In this document: in pieces, positions 1-6,086 of the stretch
How positions within the stretch are numbered: position 1 is the stretch's first letter
How the letters are laid out: the number at the start of each line of letters is the position of its first letter
Assembly: GCA_964604305.1 (NCBI GenBank)
Contig: CAZRYM010000070.1
Location: 1-10,390 of the forward strand
Direction: 5' to 3'
DNA length: 10,390 nt
From: JASUTC01 sp964604305
GTDB taxonomy: Bacteria > Thermotogota > Thermotogae > MWEM01
Translations under genes and position numbers: made by a program
The notes under the pieces: model-generated
Told to the model about the DNA's origin: nothing
What the model saw: only the letters and a program-made list of their open reading frames with translations
Databases searched by the model: none

Positions 1-808
1 CTTTATAATGGTTATTAAAGAAAAAAACGCTGGGCTTTTCAGGCTCAATTCTTATCTTTTTGACCCATTCCAACAACTCTTCGCTTGAATAAAGATAATC
101 GTAACGTTCGTAAGCCTTTTCATGATGCCACCACTTGGCCGTATTCCTTCCGTGAAAACGAACGTACATACCGTCACAATCCATAAGCGTTGGAGGCATT
201 AAACCCTTAAGTTGTGGTTCATCCACGGACACCAAAAGGATTGAATTGTCCCGGGCCCAATCTCGAATTTTTTCATTATTCCAAGTATTATCCCTAAATT
301 CAACCGCCTTTTTACAATCTAAAGAACCACACAATTGTCGCAGGAATTTAAACTGATCCCGATGATATTTAAAAGCATTGGGAAACTGAAGGAGCAAAAC
401 GGAGTACATGCCATGATCGCCGATCAGGTGCATCAGGTCGTTAAAGGCCGGGACATAGTCCATTTGCCCATGATGAGTCATCGACTGATGTGCCTTGATG
501 GACAAAAAGAAACCTTTCGGTGCTCTATTTACAAATGATTGGATGACCTTCTTTGAGGGAAGTCGGTAATAAGACATGTTTAATTCAAGGGCGTTGAACA
601 TATCACAGTAATAATCAAACCATTGATTTTTTTTGAGCTGTTTCGGATAAACCTGACCAACCCAATCATCATAGGAAAAACCGCTGGTACCAATCCAACA
701 ATACTTTTTATGGGCGTTTCCGGAAATCGTTCCATGAACCTTTTCAACCGACTGATTCTCAAAAAGACTTCGTTGGTCTCCACTGGCATCATACCCTGTG
801 AATGACAT
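1..808 (-). CDS. DUF72 family protein (YecE-like TIM barrel), 3'-truncated by window edge
   Basis: This open frame runs unbroken for 269 codons and leaves the window at position 1, so only the last few tens of residues should be missing. Visible DUF72 (COG1801) signatures are IGTSGFSYDDW at residues 39-49, ELNMSYYRLP at 75-84, a VEFRDNTW segment in the middle and FFFNNHY at the very end (about 262-268), the usual FNNH near the family C-terminus. The family is a TIM-barrel-like fold of unknown biochemical function. The ATG at 808 lies inside the upstream umuD-like gene (20-bp overlap), with GGGGGG 9 nt upstream, so translational coupling is likely; no ATG, GTG or TTG start exists between it and the conserved domain. 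Oddity: family members normally begin almost at the IGTSGF motif, whereas this one carries about 38 extra residues including QRSLF. G+C is higher than in the right part of the window. Family is certain, function unknown. Confidence 0.9.
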   Translation of the reverse strand, partial: MSFTGYDASGDQRSLFENQSVEKVHGTISGNAHKKYCWIGTSGFSYDDWVGQVYPKQLKKNQWFDYYCDMFNALELNMSYYRLPSKKVIQSFVNRAPKGFFLSIKAHQSMTHHGQMDYVPAFNDLMHLIGDHGMYSVLLLQFPNAFKYHRDQFKFLRQLCGSLDCKKAVEFRDNTWNNEKIRDWARDNSILLVSVDEPQLKGLMPPTLMDCDGMYVRFHGRNTAKWWHHEKAYERYDYLYSSEELLEWVKKIRIEPEKPSVFFFNNHYK

Positions 809-1214
809 TTGTCACAACCCCCCATATATTCAAATCGCTGTCATTTGTTAAATATATTGGTGAGTAATTTTTATTTTCAGGCATCAGTATGCATTGATCA
901 TCATGTATGCAGAGGCGTTTCACAAGAAGTTCCCCGTTGAGTATTGCAATGACGATTTTTCTGTTTGCAGCCCTGAGGGATCTGTCGACAATGAGTATAT
1001 CCCCATCAAAAATCCCGGCATCTTTCATGGAAGAACCTGATACCCGAACGAAAAAGGTAGCCGCCGGATTTTTAATCAATTCAAGATTTAAGTCCAAGGA
1101 ATTTTCAATAAAATCATCTGCCGGGGACGGAAAACCGGCCGAAATCCTGGAACCCGCTACCGGCAATTGACAAGACGTGCTCAAATCCGGGAAGATTATA
1201 TCTACAACTTTCAT
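789..1214 (-). CDS. umuD: UmuD-like SOS mutagenesis protein (peptidase S24)
   Basis: The 141-residue protein has the length and layout of UmuD: a short N-terminal arm, an Ala26-Gly27 self-cleavage site (SRISAGFPSPADDFIE), the catalytic serine Ser62 in SGSSM, and the catalytic lysine Lys99 in ELLVKRL. No helix-turn-helix precedes the cleavage site, so it is not LexA. In known systems RecA filaments stimulate self-cleavage, and UmuD' joins UmuC to form a translesion polymerase. The ATG at 1214 has a good ribosome binding site (GAGGTGA, 4 nt away). The next gene in the operon is not umuC but a DUF72 gene, whose start overlaps this stop by 20 bp. I could not find a GAAC-N4-GTTC type LexA box in the 90 bp upstream, so SOS control is assumed from the family only. 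Confidence 0.9.
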   Translation of the reverse strand: MKVVDIIFPDLSTSCQLPVAGSRISAGFPSPADDFIENSLDLNLELIKNPAATFFVRVSGSSMKDAGIFDGDILIVDRSLRAANRKIVIAILNGELLVKRLCIHDDQCILMPENKNYSPIYLTNDSDLNIWGVVTNVIHRV

Positions 1215-1293
1215 CTTATCACCTCATTATAAGTATTCAAGACATAACCCCAAATGATTCCCGTACATCCAAAATACCCGTCAAGATGACAAA

Positions 1294-1318
1294 GGGGAAG
1301 TGCTTAAAACACTTCCCC
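1294..1318 (-). terminator. Hairpin terminator after the SagB-type oxidoreductase gene
   Basis: A perfect 9-bp stem (GGGGAAGTG with CACTTCCCC) and a 7-nt loop lie 36 bp downstream of the oxidoreductase stop. On the minus strand the stem is followed by TTTGTCATCTT, a modest T-tract; on the plus strand no T-run follows. It therefore most likely ends the corA-oxidoreductase transcript before the umuD-like operon. The rest of the gap (1215-1353) holds the umuD ribosome binding site. A TATAAT at about 1223-1228 (minus strand) is too close to the start codon to be a normal -10. Confidence 0.7.
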
Positions 1319-1353
1319 CAATAACATTCCCCTTCTATTATAACACTTTTTCA

Positions 1354-2124
1354 TCAACGATCAAGACTTTTTTTCAAAACCCCGACGGGTGATAGGTAAA
1401 CTGAAAATTCCTCTTCCCCGTCCAATTCAAAAAGTTTGTCAAGGGGTTCCTGAAAATACGCGGCAATGGCACATGTTCCAAGCCCCAAAGATTGACACGC
1501 AAGGTATAAATTTTGACAGACATGCCCCGCATCCAGCAACATGGGCTTATGAGACCCAATATGATAACGCCATTCCCCTCTGTAGGGAACAACCGCCCAA
1601 ACAAAAGCGCAAGCGCATTCTCCAACAAATTTTTGTCCCATGGCGGCTTGTGTCATGTCGGTGGTGTAATCGCCTTCACGGATTAAAGCCAGTTTATGCT
1701 GAAGCGCTACGTATCTGTATAACCCCGTTTTCAAACCACCCACTCTTTTAACCCACAAGTATGTTTCAAAAGGATGTCTCGCCCCAGCTGATGGAACCGT
1801 TCTTTTAGTGGCGTAACCATTTCCCATAATCGACTTGACCCCTTGAGTGGCCCATAGAAGAAAAGAAAGCTGTTCCAATGAGAGTGGAGATTCATCAAAC
1901 AACCTCCTGCTTTCCCTATTCTCGATGATTGCTACAATATCCCTTTCTTGTAACCGAACAGACTTTGGTTCTGGGAGATCAATGAGTCTCTCGCCTTCTT
2001 TTACAGGTTTTTCAAGGGTCGGTTGTTGAACTCCCTTACTTTGATCGCTCTCAATATTTTTAGCTAACAATTCAAACCGGTTGGATTTCAGAAAATCTCT
2101 TCCATCTTTGATCAGTTTATCCAT
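1354..2124 (-). CDS. SagB-type nitroreductase-family FMN oxidoreductase
   Basis: The 256-residue protein belongs to the SagB/ThcOx branch of the nitroreductase superfamily. After a polar N-terminal ~60 residues it shows the FMN-binding start RESRRLF (70-76), LEQLSFLLWATQGV (83-96), the branch-typical PSAGARHPFETY (111-122), and the C-terminal segments LLDAGHVCQNLYLACQSLGLG and YLSPVGV. Family members are homodimeric FMN enzymes. Some oxidise azolines made by a cyclodehydratase in RiPP pathways, but many stand-alone copies such as this one have no known substrate; no cyclodehydratase or precursor peptide is near. The ATG has a strong AAAGGAGG site 5-6 nt upstream. It follows corA after 41 bp without a terminator and so is probably in the same transcript. 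No signal peptide or membrane segment. Confidence 0.9.
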   Translation of the reverse strand: MDKLIKDGRDFLKSNRFELLAKNIESDQSKGVQQPTLEKPVKEGERLIDLPEPKSVRLQERDIVAIIENRESRRLFDESPLSLEQLSFLLWATQGVKSIMGNGYATKRTVPSAGARHPFETYLWVKRVGGLKTGLYRYVALQHKLALIREGDYTTDMTQAAMGQKFVGECACAFVWAVVPYRGEWRYHIGSHKPMLLDAGHVCQNLYLACQSLGLGTCAIAAYFQEPLDKLFELDGEEEFSVYLSPVGVLKKSLDR

Positions 2125-2165
2125 AAATTCCTCCTTTTTAAAATAAAAAGATTAATAACATTAGT

Positions 2166-3248
2166 TCATTTCTTCTTGCCTTTCTTGCCAATCCACCCTT
2201 TTTTCCTAAACCACAAGAACATACTTAAAGTGATGATTACCATCACACCAATTAGTATAAAATAACTAAATTTAAAATTCAATTCGGGAATATACACAAA
2301 ATTCATTCCGTACAAACCCACTAAGAAAGAGAGGGGGATAAAGATTGTAGAAATAATAGTCAGTACTTTCATAATCTCGTTTAACTTGTTTCCCTGCACT
2401 GATAAATATATATTCAAAAGCTCTGTGGTCAATTCTTTAAGGGACTCTGTAATTTCAAGGGTTTGCATAATATGATCATAGCAATCCCTGAAATAAAACC
2501 TCACCTTCTCGCTTATTAAAGGACTGTCTTCTTTGACTAATTGATTAAGACTTTCCCTTGTTGGCCACAATTCCCTTTTCAAAGAAATGAGTGTGTGCTT
2601 TAGTTCATGAATTTTCCTCAATTCGTCTTCTCCAGGGTTATTAGAGACCCTTACTTCCAAAGTTTCAATATTTTCCGATAAGTATTCCAAATAATCGAAG
2701 TAATGATCAAATATCGTATCGGCTATTGCGTAACAAAGATAATCTGCACTCATTTTTCGAACGATTCCTTTCGACTCGTATATTCTCTTTCTTAATAAAT
2801 CAAGACAATCACCGGTTTTTTCTTGAAAGGAAATAACATAATTTTTTCCCAAAATAATGCTGACTTGTTCTTCATAAAAATAATCTTTATTTTTTCTATA
2901 AAACATCTTAAGGACAAGAAATAAATATTCCCCTAAAAAGTCAGCCTTGACTCTTTGTGGTATATTCACCACATCTTCCATGACAAGGGGATGAATGACA
3001 AATTCGCTTTTTATATCTTCAAGTACGTTTTTATCGCCTAAACCTTGAATATCAATCCATCTAATCACCTCATTAGGGACTTTTGACAACCCCTTTATAT
3101 TCTTGACAGAATCTTGCACTTTCAAATAATCCTGATGATAATCTATAATCCTAATAGAAGGAGTTTGCATTTCATCAGTTATAACGATATCACCCGGAAT
3201 TGCACTTCTGAATTTCCTAAACTTTGAGAATGAGACGTTTGTTTTCAT
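2166..3248 (-). CDS. corA: CorA-family magnesium/cobalt channel
   Basis: The 360-residue protein has the full CorA layout: a large acidic and helical cytoplasmic N-terminal domain (about 1-290, with a long stalk helix region), transmembrane helix 1 ending in the signature YGMNF (Gly314-Met315-Asn316), the short outer loop with YIPEL, transmembrane helix 2 (about 329-347), and a basic tail. CorA forms a homopentamer that admits Mg2+ (also Co2+/Ni2+), gated by Mg2+ binding to the cytoplasmic domain. The ATG at 3248 has AAAGGGGGG about 6 nt upstream. It is the first gene of a likely two-gene unit with the SagB-type oxidoreductase. No M-box Mg2+ riboswitch could be recognised in the leader. Length is normal for the family and no key residue is missing. 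Confidence 0.95.
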   Translation of the reverse strand: MKTNVSFSKFRKFRSAIPGDIVITDEMQTPSIRIIDYHQDYLKVQDSVKNIKGLSKVPNEVIRWIDIQGLGDKNVLEDIKSEFVIHPLVMEDVVNIPQRVKADFLGEYLFLVLKMFYRKNKDYFYEEQVSIILGKNYVISFQEKTGDCLDLLRKRIYESKGIVRKMSADYLCYAIADTIFDHYFDYLEYLSENIETLEVRVSNNPGEDELRKIHELKHTLISLKRELWPTRESLNQLVKEDSPLISEKVRFYFRDCYDHIMQTLEITESLKELTTELLNIYLSVQGNKLNEIMKVLTIISTIFIPLSFLVGLYGMNFVYIPELNFKFSYFILIGVMVIITLSMFLWFRKKGWIGKKGKKK

Positions 3249-3335
3249 CTCTTTCCCCCCTTTAATTCGTGTTTTTCTAACATCTAACTTTGCTAGTATT
3301 AAGTAATTATCACAAAGTTTCTAAGAGCAATCTGT

Positions 3336-3355
3336 ATTATATCTCTTATAAAGAG
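3336..3355 (-). promoter_or_regulatory. corA: Candidate corA promoter -10 with adjacent small inverted repeat
   Basis: On the minus strand a TATAAT hexamer occupies 3341-3336, about 90 bp upstream of the corA start. Immediately upstream, where the -35/-10 spacer would be, a 5-bp inverted repeat CTCTT-ATA-AAGAG (3343-3355) is present. No good -35 hexamer is visible. The repeat could be an operator or chance in AT-rich DNA. The 243-bp divergent gap 3249-3491 holds no other gene that I can support. Confidence 0.35.
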
Positions 3356-3434
3356 GATCTTTCTAATGTATGGTTGCTTAACCTAGTATACCAAATTGCC
3401 TAAAAACTTAAAAGATAAGGGCACAAACAATGAG

Positions 3435-3464
3435 TTCAAAACTTAAAAAAAGTATGTTATACTT
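3435..3464 (+). promoter_or_regulatory. Candidate promoter and palindromic operator of the NMO/FabK-like gene
   Basis: A weak -35 (TTCAAA, 3435-3440), a 17-bp spacer and a good -10 (TATACT, 3458-3463) precede the gene. The -10 lies in a perfect inverted repeat AAGTAT-GTT-ATACTT (3450-3464). If this promoter is used, transcription would start near 3470, close to or within the Shine-Dalgarno, giving a very short leader; a start further upstream cannot be excluded. The palindrome is a plausible repressor site, but the regulator is unknown. Confidence 0.4.
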
Positions 3465-3465
3465 C

Positions 3466-3494
3466 GGAGGTGACCAATAGTCAACATTTTAATG
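3466..3494 (+). promoter_or_regulatory. Distant Shine-Dalgarno with intervening hairpin at the NMO/FabK-like start
   Basis: A strong GGAGGTGA (3466-3473) is 18 nt from the ATG at 3492, far beyond the normal 5-9 nt, and no in-frame ATG, GTG or TTG lies between (TGA at 3471 closes the frame). A small hairpin TGAC-CAATA-GTCA (3471-3483) sits directly between GGAGG and the start; folding it would leave 8 nt of effective spacing. The alternative is initiation at the rare in-frame ATT codon at 3486. Confidence 0.45.
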
Positions 3495-4547
3495 GAGAGT
3501 GGTATTATAAAAGAACTAAATATAAACGGACTTATACCTAAAGTTCCACTTGTTCAAGGTGGAATGGCAGTGGGAATCTCACTATCTAACTTAGCTTCTG
3601 CTGTTGCAAATGCAGGTGGAATTGGTGTCATCGGAACAGCAGGTATAGGTTTTAAGGATAAAGATTATCTAAGTGATTTACGGGGTGCAGATTTAAGGGC
3701 ATTGGAGCATGAGATTAAGCTTGCCAAAGAGAAGACAACAGGAATCATCGGAGCTAATATTATGGTAGCCTTAACCAACTACAACGATATGGTAAAAACA
3801 GCTGTTAAAAGTTGTGTGGATGTTATTTTTTCAGGTGCCGGCCTACCATTGGAACTTCCGGGTTTAGTCCCACAAGATTCAAAAACTAAACTGGTGCCTA
3901 TCATATCATCATTAAAAGCTGCAAAAGTTATAATTAAGGGATGGATGAGGTACTTTAACAGATTGCCCGATGCCTTTGTACTTGAAGGTCCAAAAGCAGG
4001 GGGGCATCTGGGATTTAGAAAAGATTTTTTTGATACAGAACATAGTCATTATCTTGAAGAGGTGATCCCTTCAATTAAGGATTTTCTTGCAGGAATAAAA
4101 GAGAAAAAAATACCACTTATCGCAGGTGGTGGCGTCTTTTCCAAAAGTGATTCTGATAGATTATTCGATTTGGGAACCGATGGCATACAAGTGGGCACTT
4201 CTTTCATAGCAACTGAGGAATGCGATGCCCATCAGTCTTTTAAAGAAACTATCATCAATGCAAAAGATTCCGATATCGAAATTATTAATAGCCCGGTTGG
4301 AATGCCTGGAAGAGCTATTAAAAATGAATTTTTGGATGACGTGCAAAGAGGGATTAAAAAACCGTTTAATTGTCCGTATAAATGCATCATTACGTGTGAT
4401 TACAAAAAAGCTCCTTATTGTATTGCAAAAGCTCTTTACTCAGCTTCAATCGGGGATTTTAAAAATGGTTTTGCTTTTTCAGGAACAAATGCTGGATTAA
4501 TAGATAGAATTTCCACTGTAAGTGAAGTTTTTGGAAGATATTTTTAA
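3492..4547 (+). CDS. Nitronate monooxygenase / FabK-like FMN enzyme
   Basis: The 351-residue protein is a TIM-barrel FMN enzyme of the nitronate monooxygenase (2-nitropropane dioxygenase) and enoyl-ACP reductase FabK family. Visible marks are PLVQGGMAVGIS (19-30), GGIGVIG (42-48), the catalytic-histidine motif GGHLG (His172), the phosphate-binding AGGGV (211-215) and GIQVGTSF (231-238). It is longer than typical FabK (about 310-320 residues). The extra C-terminal part carries four cysteines, C294-x3-C298-x3-C302-x7-C310, possibly a metal or Fe-S site. No fatty-acid synthesis genes are adjacent, so nitronate oxidation or another flavin role is as likely as FabK function. It is a single-gene unit with its own promoter region and terminator. 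Start codon chosen as the only conventional one fitting the N-terminus; the Shine-Dalgarno is unusually far away. Confidence 0.85.
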   Translation: MESGIIKELNINGLIPKVPLVQGGMAVGISLSNLASAVANAGGIGVIGTAGIGFKDKDYLSDLRGADLRALEHEIKLAKEKTTGIIGANIMVALTNYNDMVKTAVKSCVDVIFSGAGLPLELPGLVPQDSKTKLVPIISSLKAAKVIIKGWMRYFNRLPDAFVLEGPKAGGHLGFRKDFFDTEHSHYLEEVIPSIKDFLAGIKEKKIPLIAGGGVFSKSDSDRLFDLGTDGIQVGTSFIATEECDAHQSFKETIINAKDSDIEIINSPVGMPGRAIKNEFLDDVQRGIKKPFNCPYKCIITCDYKKAPYCIAKALYSASIGDFKNGFAFSGTNAGLIDRISTVSEVFGRYF

Positions 4548-4551
4548 AAGC

Positions 4552-4582
4552 AAAAAAAGGGGGCTTATTAAATAGCCCCTTT
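4552..4582. terminator. Bidirectional terminator between convergent genes
   Basis: An AAAGGGG(G)CT / AGCCCCTTT stem, with one bulged G and a loop of about 8 nt, lies between the stops of the convergent NMO-like and PLP-enzyme genes. Plus-strand reading ends in TTTATTT. Minus-strand reading ends in a run of seven T, the complement of the A-run at 4552-4558. It should therefore serve both genes, best for the minus-strand one. Confidence 0.85.
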
Positions 4583-4592
4583 ATTTCAAATA

Positions 4593-5984
4593 TTAATCGT
4601 TTTTTCTATACTTTTCCATTAGTTCATCAGTTTCTTTTATTTTATCCCTTTGTTCTTGCCAAAACTCCTCCGTCATAGTGTAATTGAGTTCTTCAACTGA
4701 TTTCCCCTGCTGTTCTACCCAAGTATAATATTTCAAATTATGCCACCTTTTTCTAACTGCATAAGTTGCTTCCTGAACCCAATCGGTTTTTACCCCTTTG
4801 AACAACATTTCATATCTTACTTTCGCTTCACAGGAATCCATTTCCCCGTACTGATTATCCAGTTCTTTCATAACGGTTCGATACCTGTCAATATTATCTG
4901 TCGCAATCGTAAATAAGGTGTCTTTTTCAGTCATATCATAATATTTAGCTGCTTTTATTGCACTATATAGATTACAAACACCCGAAATACCAAAGATTTG
5001 AGACATAGTTTCCACATCTTCTTTTGATACACCAAGTTTTGAGATATAATCCATACCGGTAGGATCAGTTAAAAACTGTAAACCTTTTTTCGATTCCACA
5101 TCATCTACTGCTACCATGGCATCCATATTCATAACATTGTGAATCCAGGTAACATGTTTGTCTCCGATTCCCTGGATATCATGTCCTCCGTATCCATTAC
5201 TTATCAGTGTCGGACATTGGATGGGCTCAGATCCAATTACAAGGCATCTTGGCTGTACTTCTTTGATTCGATCGCCACAGGCTATTGTTCCTGAAGAACC
5301 CATAGAACTAACAACAGCCGAAATTTTCCCGGTTCCTATTCCTTTCGTTTGAAGTTCTTCATTCAGTTCAAGCATGGTATTTCCGGTGACATAATAATGA
5401 AATCTGTAATTGCCGAATTCTTCGAATTGATTTAATACCCTAACTTTTTCAGGGTTTGCTGCCTTTAATTCTTTTGATTTATCATAGATTTCTTTAACGT
5501 TGGATTCACATCCCGGAGTAGGAATGACCTTGCCACCGTATTCTCTTATCAGATCGAACCTTTCTTTACTCATCATTTCAGGTAGTAAAACAACAGAGTC
5601 AAATCCCATTCTACAGCCTACCCAAGCTCCACCTATTCCATAATTACCGGTGGAAGGCCATATTAAAGTATTGTAAAACGGGTCAATCTCGTCTCGAATC
5701 ACCTTTTCCATAAGTATGGAATAGGTAGCTCCAACCTTATGACTTTCAGTTGGAAAATCCTTACCGTACAAAACCACGATATTTGCTTTTACACCAGTAA
5801 TTTCCTTTGGCATAACAAAATATCTTATTTCATTCTCATAATTTTTCCAAGTTATGTTGAAAAGGTTAATCGGATCGAGTGGATCTTCTTTCATAGCTTT
5901 CATGGCTTTCTCTCTAATTGATTTATCCATCTTTTCAGGATGTAACATTTCTTCAAAAGTAGGACCTAAAATCTTTTTTTTCAT
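4593..5984 (-). CDS. Fold-type II PLP-dependent lyase-like enzyme (cysteine synthase/threonine synthase superfamily)
   Basis: The 463-residue protein is a tryptophan-synthase-beta-like PLP enzyme. The Schiff-base lysine is Lys83 in PTESHKVGATYS, the substrate-carboxylate loop is STGNYG (111-116), and the glycine-rich phosphate cup is MGSSGT (228-233). Near the C-terminal side ATDNIDRYRTV (361-371) is well formed, followed by about 90 mostly helical, charged residues absent from ordinary cysteine synthase (about 300-330 residues). The family catalyses beta- or gamma-replacement and elimination on amino acids; this larger branch has no substrate that I can name. No sulfur or amino-acid genes are adjacent. 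It is monocistronic, ends at a shared bidirectional terminator and diverges from rubrerythrin. The ATG at 5984 is the only conventional start, but its Shine-Dalgarno is 19 nt away across a hairpin. Confidence 0.85.
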   Translation of the reverse strand: MKKKILGPTFEEMLHPEKMDKSIREKAMKAMKEDPLDPINLFNITWKNYENEIRYFVMPKEITGVKANIVVLYGKDFPTESHKVGATYSILMEKVIRDEIDPFYNTLIWPSTGNYGIGGAWVGCRMGFDSVVLLPEMMSKERFDLIREYGGKVIPTPGCESNVKEIYDKSKELKAANPEKVRVLNQFEEFGNYRFHYYVTGNTMLELNEELQTKGIGTGKISAVVSSMGSSGTIACGDRIKEVQPRCLVIGSEPIQCPTLISNGYGGHDIQGIGDKHVTWIHNVMNMDAMVAVDDVESKKGLQFLTDPTGMDYISKLGVSKEDVETMSQIFGISGVCNLYSAIKAAKYYDMTEKDTLFTIATDNIDRYRTVMKELDNQYGEMDSCEAKVRYEMLFKGVKTDWVQEATYAVRKRWHNLKYYTWVEQQGKSVEELNYTMTEEFWQEQRDKIKETDELMEKYRKND

Positions 5985-6011
5985 AAAACGCGCTTTAGGC
6001 GCTTCACCTCC
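5982..6011 (-). promoter_or_regulatory. Distant Shine-Dalgarno with GCGC hairpin at the PLP-enzyme start
   Basis: On the minus strand AGGAGGTGA ends at 6004, leaving 19 nt to the ATG at 5984. No in-frame ATG, GTG or TTG lies between. A hairpin GCGC-CTAAA-GCGC (6002-5990) sits in the gap. Folding removes 13 nt and leaves about 6 nt of effective spacing, which is near optimal. This GC-rich patch stands out in AT-rich DNA. Confidence 0.55.
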
Positions 6012-6027
6012 TGTTGGCTTTTAAAGG

Positions 6028-6055
6028 ATTATAACACATATTTACATGTTATAAT
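6028..6055. promoter_or_regulatory. Overlapping divergent extended -10 promoters (PLP enzyme / rubrerythrin)
   Basis: The two ends of this 28-bp stretch form a perfect 9-bp inverted repeat, ATTATAACA and TGTTATAAT. Each arm read outward is an extended -10 element TGTTATAAT: plus strand 6047-6055 towards rubrerythrin (transcript start about 6062), minus strand 6036-6028 towards the PLP enzyme (start about 6021). Each -35 position would fall on the other promoter's -10 and neither matches TTGACA, as is common for extended -10 promoters. The arms also resemble half-sites of Fur/PerR-type boxes (TTATAAT), but the spacing is wider than in the PerR consensus. Confidence 0.7.
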
Positions 6056-6086
6056 TGAACGATATTTTTTTACAGGAGGGAATAAT

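Noticed and set aside
335..538. 67-codon plus-strand open frame
   Set aside because: Antisense shadow of the DUF72 gene, without ribosome binding site or recognisable domain.
580..825. 81-codon minus-strand open frame inside the DUF72 gene
   Set aside because: Out of frame with the DUF72 coding sequence, which continues through it with clear family motifs.
1223..1228. TATAAT on the minus strand just before umuD
   Set aside because: Transcription from it would start beyond or at the start codon and exclude the good ribosome binding site, so it is probably not the umuD promoter.
1215..1353. SOS/LexA box upstream of umuD
   Set aside because: Looked for GAAC-N4-GTTC and CTG-N10-CAG patterns on both strands; none is convincing, so no operator is annotated.
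1389..1751. 120-codon plus-strand open frame
   Set aside because: Antisense to the SagB-type oxidoreductase, which has strong motifs; composition is that of a shadow frame.
3249..3491. Mg2+ riboswitch (M-box) upstream of corA
   Set aside because: No M-box conserved blocks or terminator/antiterminator pair can be seen in the 243-bp gap.
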